Counted from the stretch's first letter, positions 27,887 through 36,939 are shown. The stretch is DNA of 64,000 bases from Castellaniella sp036379515 (GCF_036379515.1 NZ_DASVGN010000007.1:1-64000); one strand, 5' to 3'. Notes: generated by a model from the sequence alone, not told the origin. Made by a program: numbers and translations.

Positions 27887-28798
27887 TTATTTGGCAGCGT
27901 CCACCATGTACTGAATGGCTGCTTTCATTTGGGCGTCGGTGGCTTGTGAGCCTCCGCGCGGTGGCATGGCACCCACGCCGGAGATGGCTTTCTTCAGCAT
28001 CGTGTCCAAGCCGGTCTTGATGAAGGGCTCCCAGGCTGCCTTGTCGCCAAACTTGGGCGAGCCTGCGGCGCCCACGGCGTGGCAGGCAAAGCATACCGTG
28101 TGGTAGAGCTTGTCGCCGACTGGATTGGTCGAGGCACCACTGCTGGTGGCTGCGGCGGGCTGCGGGGCTGCAGCAGCGACTTTCTCGGCAGGCTTGGCGG
28201 GCGTGGGCGCAGGGGCGGCCACGGGGGTCGGAGCGGGAGCTGCGGCAGGCGCCGCAGCCGGAGCAGCAGCGGGTTTGGCAGCGGCCGGTTCTTTGGGTTC
28301 CGGGAAGTTGGCACCGGAGTGGTTGGCCATGTAGACCACCGCACGGGCGACTTCGAAGTCATCCAGCGAGGCATTGCCTCCCTTGGGCGGCATGGGGCCG
28401 ATACCGTGGATGGCGTTCTTGACCAGGTCGGCGTACCCCTGCTTGATGAAGGGAGCCCAGGACGCTTTGTCGCCGAACTTGGGAGCGCCCATGGCGCCTG
28501 GCGTGTGGCAGGCGGTACAGGTGGCTTCAAAGACCTGCTGACCCGTCTGGAAAACCCGAGGGGCGTTGGCATCCACCAGTTTGAAGCCCGCGACTGGTTG
28601 CAGACGCTTGGCGATGGCATCGGGAGTTTGCCCTTCGGAGCCGGCGCCGGAACGGATGGAAGAACCCACCATGTTGACGAGCAGGATGATGACGGTGATC
28701 GGGATCAGGAACGCCAGGATGACGGTGATGAGCAACTGACGCGGGGTCTTAATGGAGCTTTCACTTTCGTGTGCACTTTCGTGATCGGGGAGACTCAT
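27887..28798 (-). CDS. Membrane-anchored di-haem cytochrome c (cytochrome c5-like)
   Basis: A 303-residue protein. A cytoplasmic polar start is followed by one transmembrane helix (~22-44), then a first haem site CTACH (residues 94-98). A long Ala/Pro linker (~175-215) of low complexity separates it from the second haem site CFACH (236-240). Each haem domain has the AMPPRGG or PMPPKGG methionine-ligand loop, so the halves are repeats. It is likely a periplasm-facing electron carrier of the respiratory chain. The minus-strand TATAAT at 28873-28878 may be its -10. Confidence 0.9.
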   Translation of the reverse strand: MSLPDHESAHESESSIKTPRQLLITVILAFLIPITVIILLVNMVGSSIRSGAGSEGQTPDAIAKRLQPVAGFKLVDANAPRVFQTGQQVFEATCTACHTPGAMGAPKFGDKASWAPFIKQGYADLVKNAIHGIGPMPPKGGNASLDDFEVARAVVYMANHSGANFPEPKEPAAAKPAAAPAAAPAAAPAPTPVAAPAPTPAKPAEKVAAAAPQPAAATSSGASTNPVGDKLYHTVCFACHAVGAAGSPKFGDKAAWEPFIKTGLDTMLKKAISGVGAMPPRGGSQATDAQMKAAIQYMVDAAK

Positions 28799-28986
28799 GT
28801 CGGGTTCCTGAAATATTGGGCCGCGACAGCAGAATGGTCGCGCAACGGGCAGTTACAAGCCCTATCCCGCAATTATAGCGACAGGCCCCGCCTGCTGCAG
28901 CCACGCGCAGCGTAGGGCTAATAAACACGCTACAATGGCGACCCCATGCGCATGTCCTTGCGCATGCGTCGTCCAGACACCCCCGC

Positions 28987-29061
28987 GCGCCCGTATTTCA
29001 ATGGATAGAATGGGAGCCTCCGAAGCTTTCGATACAGGTTCGATTCCTGTCGGGCGCGCCA
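28987..29061 (+). tRNA. tRNA-Arg (anticodon CCG)
   Basis: A 75-nt cloverleaf with CCA encoded. The acceptor GCGCCCG pairs with CGGGCGC (29051-29057), followed by G and CCA. The anticodon stem GGAGC/GCTTT encloses loop CTCCGAA, giving anticodon CCG. The T arm is ACAGG-TTCGATT-CCTGT. The D stem is weak (TTC/GAA) but the loop AATGGATA is normal. A possible -10, TACAAT, lies at 28932-28937. Confidence 0.95.
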
Positions 29062-29158
29062 CTGTTGGTTTCTACGCGGGTGCGGCCGCCGCATCGCAAC
29101 GGCTGCACTTGACCTTCTTCGGCATCGCCGCTCCTTCGCGATGCGAGTTGCGTAGCGC

Positions 29159-30721
29159 CTAGCGCAGGGCCGCGTGAAACCGCGCCACGTAGTCCTCGAA
29201 GCTGATGGTGTCCGAGGCTTCCAGTTGCGTCTGCTCGGCGATGGAATCCCGTACAGCCTGATCGAATGCGGCCTCTGCCTGCACAGAAAGCTCACGCGCT
29301 TGCAACGCTGTCCAGTGCGCCTGACTCTGTTTCAGCGTCCAGTCGTGGAACTCTTGCTTTTCTTCGCGCAAGGCGGCGAGCAGCCGGGCCGAAGGCGTGG
29401 CTTCAGGCTGATTGACCTTGGTCATTTGGGCGGCGAGCGCGGCTCCGTGCTGGGTATCGCCGGTCGTTTCGTCCAGCAGCTGCGCATACGGGGCAATGTG
29501 TTCCAGGGCCCGTGCGGCCCATTCCTTGAGGGCGATGGGCTCGCCGTTGCGCATGAGCTCCAGCCCGGGGCGCCGACCTTCGCGTGCCACCAGCGCAAAG
29601 TTCTCCTGGCTTTCGGCGCAATTGCCCGGGGCCGGGAACATGGGGCTGTCTTCGACGGCGCAGCACAACAGGAAGGCGTCGAGGAAACGCGCGGTTTCGA
29701 CCGTGATGCCGGCGGGGGCCCAGGGGTCGATATCCATGCAGCGAGCTTCGATGTATTGGATGCCGCGCTCGTGCAGGATGGTGTTGGGGCGTTCGCAACG
29801 ACCCGCCGTCTGCTTGGGCCGAATGCTGGAGTAGTACTCGTTTTCGATCTGCAGGGTGTTCGTGTTGAGCTGGATGCGCTCGCCGTTGCGGTGGGTGCCG
29901 ATGGCCTCGTAGGCCGGCGACGAAGTCGTACAGGCCTTGTAGATCCGCGCGGTGAAGGTATCCAGGTCGTTGTAGCAGAGCCTCAGTTCTGACTGATTGG
30001 GATTCTTGTAGCCCAGATCACTCATCCGCAGGCTGGTGGCCCAGGGCAGGCAGTAGGTGTCCGGGCTTAGTTTCGTCAGCTGTGCTTCGAACCCTGCTTT
30101 TTGCAGGAAGCTGCGCGACACGGCGGGAGATGCACCAAACAGGTACATCAGCAGCCACGAATGCCGCATGAAATTGCGGATCAGCGCCATGTAGCCGGTG
30201 TTGCGCCGCTCCTGTGCAGTGCTGCCGTCTGCCAGAACGTCCCAGGCCGACTCGGGCAGCGAAAAGTTGTAGTGCACCCCCGCGATGCACTGCATCACCT
30301 TGCCGTAGCGCCAGGCCAGGCCCACGCGGTAGACGTGCTTGAGCATGCCGGTGTTCGAGGTGCCGTACCATGCGACCGGGATGTCGGCCTCGTTGGGCAA
30401 ATGGGCCGGCATGGACTGGTTCCAGATGGCCTCCGCAGGGTTGCGATGCGCCACGTAGGTGTGGGTGTCCGTCAGATCCGTGATCAGTGCTTGCGCGCTT
30501 GCGATTGGGCTGGTGATGAGCTCGAGCAGCGATTCTGAGTAATCGGTGGTGATGTGGGCGTTGGTCAGAGCCGAGCCCAGGGCGACCGGATGGGGAGTCA
30601 TGGCCAGCTGGCCCGTGGCGTCGACCCGCAGGCCTTCTTTTTCGATTCCTCTCCGGATGCCTGCGAGCAGTTCCGGATGGGCAGCGAGCTGCGTGCGTCG
30701 GTCGGAGGCCAGGCTCATCAT
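29159..30721 (-). CDS. gshA: Glutamate-cysteine ligase
   Basis: A 520-residue enzyme of the gamma-proteobacterial-type GshA family, catalysing the first step of glutathione synthesis. Landmarks are GIEKEGLRV at the N-terminus (Mg/ATP site glutamates), the LLELITSP segment, the FSLPESAW region, LRMSDLGY and YIEARCMDIDPWAPAG. Its length matches E. coli GshA (518). It is convergent with the tRNA-Arg gene. No other glutathione genes are in view. Confidence 0.93.
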   Translation of the reverse strand: MMSLASDRRTQLAAHPELLAGIRRGIEKEGLRVDATGQLAMTPHPVALGSALTNAHITTDYSESLLELITSPIASAQALITDLTDTHTYVAHRNPAEAIWNQSMPAHLPNEADIPVAWYGTSNTGMLKHVYRVGLAWRYGKVMQCIAGVHYNFSLPESAWDVLADGSTAQERRNTGYMALIRNFMRHSWLLMYLFGASPAVSRSFLQKAGFEAQLTKLSPDTYCLPWATSLRMSDLGYKNPNQSELRLCYNDLDTFTARIYKACTTSSPAYEAIGTHRNGERIQLNTNTLQIENEYYSSIRPKQTAGRCERPNTILHERGIQYIEARCMDIDPWAPAGITVETARFLDAFLLCCAVEDSPMFPAPGNCAESQENFALVAREGRRPGLELMRNGEPIALKEWAARALEHIAPYAQLLDETTGDTQHGAALAAQMTKVNQPEATPSARLLAALREEKQEFHDWTLKQSQAHWTALQARELSVQAEAAFDQAVRDSIAEQTQLEASDTISFEDYVARFHAALR

Positions 30722-30847
30722 GAATGGGTACCAAGTTGGTCTGAATAAGGCATTTTAGACTAGCTGCTTTCGCCTGAAAGCTCGCGGCAGTGATTGTGTC
30801 GGCTGGCCGTACAATGACTGGACCGTCCGGCCGGAACTTGTTCTACC

Positions 30848-31396
30848 ATGCGAGCGATCCGTATTCTGATGCTGTTGCTGTGCGCTGCGATACTCGCAGG
30901 GTGCTCACCGCGTTTCAACTGGCATTCGGTGGTCTTTGGCGAACAAGGTGCCAGCGGTGTTCTTCCTGATGCTGCTCATGTGCAGACGAAAACCGTTCAG
31001 TTTGGGTCCATCCCGTTGCCGTTGACCATGCATTCCGCGCACGCAGGCGGGGTACTGTTCGGGTTGGGCGAGGCGCCTTTACCGGCCTCCTTGTCCGGTG
31101 ATCCTCAAGCGCGTGAGCGGCTGGATCGCTGGGCTGTAGCGTCGTTCTATCGCACAGCAGGGGTGCCGGTGCCGGCCACGTTACCCGCACCGGGTGAGCG
31201 TTTCGTGATCGAAGGACATGGTCCCAAGGGTCGCTTGCGTTTCGAGATCCAGATCATGGTGACGAATACTGAATGGCTCGAGGCGATCGTGGTGGCAACC
31301 CCTCATGATTTTGACCGTGCGCCGGTGGATGATTTTTGGCTGGCGCTGCGTTGGTCCGCAGCGGCGCCAGCAGGCAGTGCTGCAACGCAACAGTGA
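30848..31396 (+). CDS. Putative lipoprotein of unknown function
   Basis: A 182-residue protein with a lipoprotein signal peptide: basic MRAIR, a hydrophobic core and lipobox LAGC with the lipidated Cys at residue 19. The mature part has mixed alpha/beta character (LPLTMHSAHAGGVLFGLG, then RFEIQIMVTNTEWLEAIVV). I do not recognise the family. The 3' end overlaps the convergent HTH gene by about 143 bp. Confidence 0.75.
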   Translation: MRAIRILMLLLCAAILAGCSPRFNWHSVVFGEQGASGVLPDAAHVQTKTVQFGSIPLPLTMHSAHAGGVLFGLGEAPLPASLSGDPQARERLDRWAVASFYRTAGVPVPATLPAPGERFVIEGHGPKGRLRFEIQIMVTNTEWLEAIVVATPHDFDRAPVDDFWLALRWSAAAPAGSAATQQ

Positions 31397-31559
31397 TTGC
31401 CGCCTGCCGGGTGCGTACTTCAAGCTTTTCGCAGGTATTCGCGATGTGGAAGTTGACGGTGCGTTCCTGGATGCCGAGTATCTGGCCGATTTCCCAACTG
31501 GTTTTGCCTTGGGCAGCCCAACATAGGCAGTCGTGTTCGCGCTTGGTCAACGGTGTCAT
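31254..31559 (-). CDS. LuxR-type HTH-only protein
   Basis: A 101-residue protein that consists essentially of a LuxR/GerE DNA-binding domain: LTKREHDCLCWAAQGKT, WEIGQILGIQERTVNFHI and the recognition-helix end NTCEKLEVRTRQAAI. It has no autoinducer or receiver domain. ATG 31559 has GGAG at 6-bp spacing, so it looks translated as such; a longer TTG start at 31610 is possible. The domain resembles those of acyl-homoserine-lactone LuxR proteins, so it could be a remnant of one. The last ~48 codons lie antisense to the lipoprotein gene. Confidence 0.65.
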   Translation of the reverse strand: MTPLTKREHDCLCWAAQGKTSWEIGQILGIQERTVNFHIANTCEKLEVRTRQAAITVALQHCLLAPLRTNAAPAKNHPPAHGQNHEGLPPRSPRAIQYSSP

Positions 31560-31732
31560 CCTGTTCTCCGGGGTGCCGCAAATGGCCAGACTTGTGATCT
31601 GAGTTTTCAATCGTCAAGAAATGTATCACGATTGATGAGGATGTTCCCGATTCGATAGGACCATTCGGCGCGACTAGGCGGCGGCAGGCCTGCTCCTCAG
31701 GGGTTTTACCCGGTGCTAGAATGAAAAACGAA

Positions 31733-31788
31733 TTGGCGCCGATTTGCCTGATCCGCTTGCGGGCGCCCCATAAATCCCGCTAAAGAGG
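31733..31788 (+). promoter_or_regulatory. SAM-II riboswitch candidate upstream of metX
   Basis: The 5' leader fits the compact SAM-II pseudoknot. P1 is GGCGCC (31735-31740) pairing with GGCGCC (31762-31767). The first loop starts GATTTG and ends CTTGC. The downstream strand reads CATAAATCCCGC then TAAAGAGG, which contains the conserved ATAAAT and GCTAAA elements and the ribosome-binding AGAGG just before ATG 31793. SAM binding would sequester the Shine-Dalgarno and repress metX. TAGAAT at 31717-31722 may be the -10. Confidence 0.75.
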
Positions 31789-31792
31789 TCTC

Positions 31793-33034
31793 ATGACCAC
31801 ACCTGCCGTATTTGCCGAACCTTCGGCTTCCTCGACTGACCTGCCTCCCGTTCCTGCCGGAAGCGTGGGTTATGTCACTCCGCAGTTTTTATCGTTCGAC
31901 GAGCCGCTGACGCTTTCCAGCGGGCAGATCCTGCCCGCCTATTCGCTGGCCGTCGAGACCTATGGCGTGCTCAACGCCGAACACAGCAACGCCGTCCTGG
32001 TGTGCCATGCACTCAATGCGTCGCATCACGTGGCGGGGCTCGAACAGGCGTCGCCGCACCAAGAGGGTTGGTGGGACAACATGGTGGGGCCAGGCAAGGC
32101 CCTGGATACCGATCGGTTCTTCGTCATTGGCGTGAACAACCTCGGGTCGTGCTTCGGCTCGACCGGGCCCACCACGATCAATTCTGCGACGGGCCAGCCG
32201 TGGGGCGCTGAATTCCCGCTACTGACGGTCGAAGACTGGGTTCGTGCGCAGGTGCGCGTGGCGGATCATTTCGGGATTGCGCGGTTTGCAGCCGTCATGG
32301 GCGGGTCTCTGGGAGGCATGCAGGCCCTGAGCTGGGCCATCACCTGTCCTGAACGGGTAGGCGATTGCATCGTGGTGGCCAGTACCGCCCGCCTGAGCGC
32401 ACAGAACATCGCTTTCAACGAAGTAGCGCGCAGGGCCATTCTGACCGACCCTGATTTCTGTGGCGGCGACTACTACTCCCACGGGGTGGTGCCCAGCAAC
32501 GGCCTTTCGGTGGCGCGCATGGTGGGCCACATTACTTATCAGTCAGACGAGGTCATGGCCACCAAGTTCGGCCGCGCCCAGCGCACTCCTGGACCCAATG
32601 GTGAATACCACTATAACTACGATGTCGAGTTCGAGGTCGAGTCGTATCTGCGGCATCAGGGCGAGAAGTTTTCCCGCTATTTCGACGCCAATACGTATTT
32701 GCTGCTGACGCGTGCGCTGGATTATTTCGATCCGGCGCGTGAATATGGCGGCGATCTTGCCCGTGCCCTGGCGCCTGTTCAGGCCCGGTTCCTGCTGGTG
32801 TCCTTCACGACGGATTGGCGCTTTGCGCCCGAGCATTCGCGCGAGCTCGTGCAGGCCTTGCTGAAAAATCATCGCGAGGTCACCTACGCCGAAATTGACG
32901 CGCCCCATGGCCACGATGCGTTCCTGTTGGGTGACAAGCGCTACCATGCGGTGGTTCAGGGGTATTACGACGGCATTGCGCGGCGTCTCCATTTGGGTGA
33001 GCGTCGTCGCACTACGGGGGTATTGGCGGCATGA
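31793..33034 (+). CDS. metX: Homoserine O-acyltransferase MetX
   Basis: A 413-residue alpha/beta-hydrolase-fold acyltransferase that activates homoserine for methionine synthesis. The nucleophile elbow is GGSLGGMQALSW, the oxyanion region NLGSCFGSTGP, and the catalytic His lies in DAPHGHDAFL with the Asp in TDWRFAP. Whether acetyl- or succinyl-CoA is used cannot be read here; many proteobacterial MetX enzymes next to metW are succinyltransferases. A probable SAM-II riboswitch precedes it. It overlaps metW by 4 bp. Confidence 0.93.
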   Translation: MTTPAVFAEPSASSTDLPPVPAGSVGYVTPQFLSFDEPLTLSSGQILPAYSLAVETYGVLNAEHSNAVLVCHALNASHHVAGLEQASPHQEGWWDNMVGPGKALDTDRFFVIGVNNLGSCFGSTGPTTINSATGQPWGAEFPLLTVEDWVRAQVRVADHFGIARFAAVMGGSLGGMQALSWAITCPERVGDCIVVASTARLSAQNIAFNEVARRAILTDPDFCGGDYYSHGVVPSNGLSVARMVGHITYQSDEVMATKFGRAQRTPGPNGEYHYNYDVEFEVESYLRHQGEKFSRYFDANTYLLLTRALDYFDPAREYGGDLARALAPVQARFLLVSFTTDWRFAPEHSRELVQALLKNHREVTYAEIDAPHGHDAFLLGDKRYHAVVQGYYDGIARRLHLGERRRTTGVLAA

Positions 33035-33678
33035 GTGGTGAATCAGTCATGGGGGCGCAGTCGGCCATGTCGGAACCGGCCGCCCCACGGATCGACCTGC
33101 TGCGCATTGCTCAGTGGATTGCCCCAGGCAGTCGAGTATTGGATCTGGGGTGTGGCGACGGTCAGTTGCTGGAGCATCTGCATCAGACGCGTCAGGTGCG
33201 CGGGGCGGGTGTCGAGATCGATGATGACCAGGTGATTGCCGCCGTGCGTCGTGGTGTACAGGTGATTCAGCAGAACCTCGAGGACGGGTTGGCGCTCTTC
33301 GATAACCAGCAGTTCGACACGGTCGTGTTGTCGCAGACGCTGCAGTCCATGCATCACACCGAACACATTCTGCAGGAGATGGCGCGGGTCGCCCGGTACG
33401 GCATTGTTTCCTTCCCCAATTTTGGCTATTGGCCCCATGGTTGGTCGATTCTGGCGGGGCGGATGCCGGTCAACGACCAGATGCCGTTCGAATGGTATGA
33501 CACCCCCAACATCCACCTGTGCACGCTGCGTGACTTTCAGCTTCTGGCTGCGCGGCTGGGGTTGAAGGTCACGGATCTGGCCGCGTTTCGGGGCGAGCGC
33601 GAAATTCATTTTCTGAAGGGTTGGCGCAGCATGCTCGCCCTCTATCGCTTCGAGTCGCCGCAAGGCCGGCCCGCATGA
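33031..33678 (+). CDS. metW: Methionine biosynthesis protein MetW
   Basis: A 215-residue Rossmann methyltransferase-like protein with the SAM-binding VLDLGCGDGQLLEHL segment. Next come VVLSQTLQSMHHTEHIL and FPNFGYWPHGWSIL GRMP-type blocks characteristic of MetW. MetW pairs with MetX and is reported to activate it in some bacteria. The start ATGA overlaps the metX stop; the stop overlaps the next gene's ATG. Confidence 0.93.
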   Translation: MSGESVMGAQSAMSEPAAPRIDLLRIAQWIAPGSRVLDLGCGDGQLLEHLHQTRQVRGAGVEIDDDQVIAAVRRGVQVIQQNLEDGLALFDNQQFDTVVLSQTLQSMHHTEHILQEMARVARYGIVSFPNFGYWPHGWSILAGRMPVNDQMPFEWYDTPNIHLCTLRDFQLLAARLGLKVTDLAAFRGEREIHFLKGWRSMLALYRFESPQGRPA

Positions 33679-34922
33679 CCGGAGGCTGGGGCGTCTATCG
33701 CAGCCGGCGGGTGGCACCGCTGTTGGTGCTTGGGTTTGCCAGTGGCTTGCCGCTGGCGCTCACGTCTGGAACCCTGCAGGCCTGGGCCACAGTCGAAAAC
33801 GTCTCTTTGCAGGACATTGGCTTTCTGACCTTGGCCGGGACAGCCTATACGTTGAAGTTCCTCTGGGCACCGCTGGTGGATCGCTTCGCGCCTCCTTGGT
33901 TGGGGCGCCGACGCGGCTGGGTGTTTCTCACCCAATGGTTGCTGGCCGCCTCGATTGCTGCCATGGGGTTCTTTTCGCCGGGCAGTCAGCTGCAAACCAT
34001 TGCGCTGCTGGCAGTCTGGGTAGCTTTTCTGTCGGCCACGCAAGACATCGCCTTCAATGCCTACAGTACGGACGTCCTGCAGCACGACGAACGCGCTGCC
34101 GGTGCCGCCCTGCAGGTGATGGGCTATCGCCTGGCCATGGTGGTGTCGGGCGGCCTGGCACTCATTCTGGCAGATCAGTGGCTTGGGTGGGGAGCCATGT
34201 ATTGGCTGATGGGCGGGTTGATGGCGCTCGCCTCACTTGCCACTTTGTGGGCGCCCGAACCTGCGTTGAGCGTTCAGCCGCCGCGTACTTTGCAGCAGGC
34301 AGTCGTGGAGCCCCTGCGGGAGTTCTTCGCGCGGCGCGGAGCCTGGATGGTGCTCCTGCTCATCGTGCTCTACAAGCTGGGGGATGCGTTTGCCGGCGCG
34401 CTGTCCACCACCTTTCTGTTGCGGGGGGTCGGATTCGACGTGACCGAGGTGGGCCTGGTGAACAAAGTCTTCGGGCTGGCGGCGACCGTGGTCGGCGCAC
34501 TGGCGGGAGGTACTCTCATGACGCGTTTGGGGCTATACCGGGCCTTGATGCTGTTTGGGGTGCTGCAGGCCGTGTCGAACTTTGGCTATTGGGTGCTGGC
34601 AGTCACGCCCGCTCACTTGTATTCCATGGCCACGGTGGTGGCGGTAGAAAATCTGTGTGGCGGCTTGGGGACGGCGGCGTTCGTGGCCCTGCTGATGGCC
34701 TTGTGTCAGGCGCGGTTCTCGGCCACTCAGTTCGCGCTGTTGTCGGCCTTTTCTGCGGTGGGGCGTACTTACCTGGCTGGTCCATTGACCCCGGTGCTGG
34801 TGGCGTGGGCGGGGTGGCCCGCGTTTTTTGTGATGACGATTTTCATCGCGGTTCCTGGCCTGGCTCTGCTGTGGTGGATGCGTGGCCTGGTGCGAGCGCT
34901 CGATGTGGATGAGATGGCATGA
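33675..34922 (+). CDS. ampG: AmpG-like MFS permease
   Basis: A 415-residue 12-helix major facilitator protein. N-terminal landmarks are LGFASGLPLALTSGTLQAW and TLKFLWAPLVDRFAPP, with RRRGWVFLTQ in the first cytoplasmic loop and ATQDIAFNAYSTDVL, all typical of AmpG, the anhydro-muropeptide importer used in wall recycling. ATG 33675 overlaps the metW stop, an unexpected partner functionally but a likely shared transcript. It is convergent with the AraC gene (13 bp). Confidence 0.85.
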   Translation: MTGGWGVYRSRRVAPLLVLGFASGLPLALTSGTLQAWATVENVSLQDIGFLTLAGTAYTLKFLWAPLVDRFAPPWLGRRRGWVFLTQWLLAASIAAMGFFSPGSQLQTIALLAVWVAFLSATQDIAFNAYSTDVLQHDERAAGAALQVMGYRLAMVVSGGLALILADQWLGWGAMYWLMGGLMALASLATLWAPEPALSVQPPRTLQQAVVEPLREFFARRGAWMVLLLIVLYKLGDAFAGALSTTFLLRGVGFDVTEVGLVNKVFGLAATVVGALAGGTLMTRLGLYRALMLFGVLQAVSNFGYWVLAVTPAHLYSMATVVAVENLCGGLGTAAFVALLMALCQARFSATQFALLSAFSAVGRTYLAGPLTPVLVAWAGWPAFFVMTIFIAVPGLALLWWMRGLVRALDVDEMA

Positions 34923-34935
34923 GGCAGGCGTCGTC

Positions 34936-35763
34936 TCATTTTCCTTCGAGGTTGTGCGCAGCAAAATCGCCAGGCGTGGTCCCCGTGTGTTCGCGAAAGG
35001 TCGCGATGAACGAGGACAGGCTCTCGTAGCCACAGGCCAGTGCCACGTCGGTAATCCTCTCACCCTGTTCCAGCAGTGGCAGCGCATGCATCAGCCGGGC
35101 GCGTTGGCGCCATAACCGAAAGCCCAGCCCTGTTTGCTGCTGAAACAGGCGCGTGAGCGTCTTTTCCGAGACCCCCAGCCTGGTGCTGAACAGGCTGAGA
35201 CTGGCTCTGTCGTCGGGGTTGTTCTGTAGTTGGCGGCAGATGGAGTGCAACCTGGGGTCAGCAGGCCAGGGCAAGATCAGACCCGCCTCTGGCGCCTTCG
35301 CGAGTTCGTCGATGAGCACCCGGACCAGCCGTCCTTCCGCCCCGTCCAGGTCGTATTCTGCCGGCAGGAGCGAGAAGGCACGAATGAGTTCGTGCAGCAG
35401 TGGCGAGATGGCCAGCACCCGACACTCCGACCATTTCAGTCCCAGGGCTTCGGTATCCAGATAAAGGCTGCGGATGACCGCCTGCGTAGACTGCTGGACC
35501 TGGTGCAGCAAGTTCGGTGGAATCCAGACCGCTCGTTGTGGCAAGGCAACAAACCGGGCGCTGGGGGTCCAGACTTGCAGATGGCCCTGGATCGTGTAGG
35601 ACAACTGTGCCCATTGGTGCCGGTGACGTCGGGCGTGCACGATGTTGGGATGTCGGTCCAGCCCTCCGTAGACGGGGCGCGGCAACGTCTCGGGGATAGC
35701 GTCGTCAGGCGCGCCGACGCCGGAATCAGCAGCCAGCCGAATGTCCGTTCGCAAATGTTTCAT
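34936..35763 (-). CDS. AraC-family transcriptional regulator with cupin domain
   Basis: A 275-residue regulator. An N-terminal cupin-like sensor (HRHQWAQLSYTIQGHLQVW, VWIPPNLLHQV) is followed by two helix-turn-helix motifs at the C-terminus (LSLFSTRLGVSEKTLTRLF and ITDVALACGYESLSSFIATF). It is divergent from the BASS-family transporter gene across 80 bp, and this class often represses or activates an adjacent efflux gene. Confidence 0.9.
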   Translation of the reverse strand: MKHLRTDIRLAADSGVGAPDDAIPETLPRPVYGGLDRHPNIVHARRHRHQWAQLSYTIQGHLQVWTPSARFVALPQRAVWIPPNLLHQVQQSTQAVIRSLYLDTEALGLKWSECRVLAISPLLHELIRAFSLLPAEYDLDGAEGRLVRVLIDELAKAPEAGLILPWPADPRLHSICRQLQNNPDDRASLSLFSTRLGVSEKTLTRLFQQQTGLGFRLWRQRARLMHALPLLEQGERITDVALACGYESLSSFIATFREHTGTTPGDFAAHNLEGK

Positions 35764-35843
35764 GATCTTTTGGCGCCAAACCTTTCATTCAGCACAGTTT
35801 AATCTGGCTGCTGCAATTTCCCATCGACCGTCTGTAATTCATC

Positions 35844-36869
35844 ATGTCCTCGAAACTCAGTCTTCTCTTTGACCGCTTCACTCTGACGCTGATCGCTGTC
35901 GTGGCGACCGCCAGCGTGCTGCCCGCGCACGGCGTGGGGGCTGTTTTCTTCAAGCATCTGACTGCCGCAGCCATTGCCCTGCTGTTTTTCATGCACGGTG
36001 CCAAGCTGTCGCGCCAGGCCATCGTGGCGGGGGCGACGCACTGGCGTCTGCATGTGGTCGTCTTCGCCTGGACGTTCGTGATCTTTCCGATTCTGGGCTG
36101 GGCGTTGAGGCCGGTGCTGGTGCCCTTGCTAGGTGCGCCGCTGTACGTAGGGGTACTGTATCTTTGTGTGCTGCCGGGGACCGTGCAGTCGGCCATTGCA
36201 TTCACCTCGATTGCACGCGGCAATGTCCCGGCGGCCGTCTGCGCGGCATCCGCATCCAGCATCATTGGCATCGTGGTCACTCCGCTGCTGTTGCAGCTCC
36301 TGCTGCAGACCGACACGTCCGCGCTGGGCTCCGGCGACCTCCTGCAGTCCATTCTCCGCATCAGCCAAGAGATCTTGCTGCCCTTCGTGGCGGGGCATTT
36401 GATGCGTCCCTGGCTGGGGCGCTGGATGGACGGTCACCGCACCTTGGTCCGCAACGTGGATCAGAGCTCCATTCTGCTCGTCGTGTATACCGCGTTCAGC
36501 GAGTCCGTCGTCGAAGGGCTCTGGCACCAGGTGGATACGGTGTCACTGATCTGGCTGGTGCTCACCTGCATGGTGTTGCTGGGGGTCGTGCTCACGCTCA
36601 ACACCTGGTCTACGCGGCGTCTGGGATTCAAGCGCGAAGACGAGATCACCATCGTATTCTGTGGCTCGAAGAAGAGCCTGGCGACCGGGGTGCCGATGGC
36701 AGGCGTGTTGTTCAGCGCCAGTGCGATCGGACCGGTGCTGTTGCCGCTGATGCTCTTTCACCAGCTCCAGCTCATGGTGTGCGCGGTGTTGGCACAGAAT
36801 TACTTGCGGCAGCATGAAGCGGCACAAGCGGCACCCGAACGGACTGTGGCGGCTTCCGTATCGGGCTGA
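35844..36869 (+). CDS. Bile acid:sodium symporter (BASS/SBF-like) family transporter
   Basis: A 341-residue membrane protein with about ten helices in the SBF-like/YfeH group. Landmarks are FFMHGAKLSRQAI, LCVLPGTVQSAIAFTSIARG and FCGSKKSLATGVPMAGVLF. Family members move organic anions with Na+, and the substrate here is unknown. It is paired divergently with the AraC regulator. Confidence 0.88.
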   Translation: MSSKLSLLFDRFTLTLIAVVATASVLPAHGVGAVFFKHLTAAAIALLFFMHGAKLSRQAIVAGATHWRLHVVVFAWTFVIFPILGWALRPVLVPLLGAPLYVGVLYLCVLPGTVQSAIAFTSIARGNVPAAVCAASASSIIGIVVTPLLLQLLLQTDTSALGSGDLLQSILRISQEILLPFVAGHLMRPWLGRWMDGHRTLVRNVDQSSILLVVYTAFSESVVEGLWHQVDTVSLIWLVLTCMVLLGVVLTLNTWSTRRLGFKREDEITIVFCGSKKSLATGVPMAGVLFSASAIGPVLLPLMLFHQLQLMVCAVLAQNYLRQHEAAQAAPERTVAASVSG

Positions 36870-36878
36870 CCGCAGGCT

Positions 36879-36939
36879 GGCCGGCTGATGCCGGCCTGTT
36901 GCCAAGAATGAAGGGCCTTGCAGATGACTGCAGGGCCCT
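36879..36939 (+). terminator. Two hairpins after the BASS gene
   Basis: GGCCGGC-TGAT-GCCGGCC (36879-36896) and a 12-bp stem AGGGCCTTGCAG / CTGCAGGGCCCT with loop ATGA (36912-36939). Neither has a T-tract. They probably mark the 3' end of the transporter transcript. Confidence 0.4.

Noticed and set aside
28987..29061. tRNA-Arg as an integration site of a mobile element
   Set aside because: No integrase gene and no repeat of the tRNA 3' end is visible nearby.
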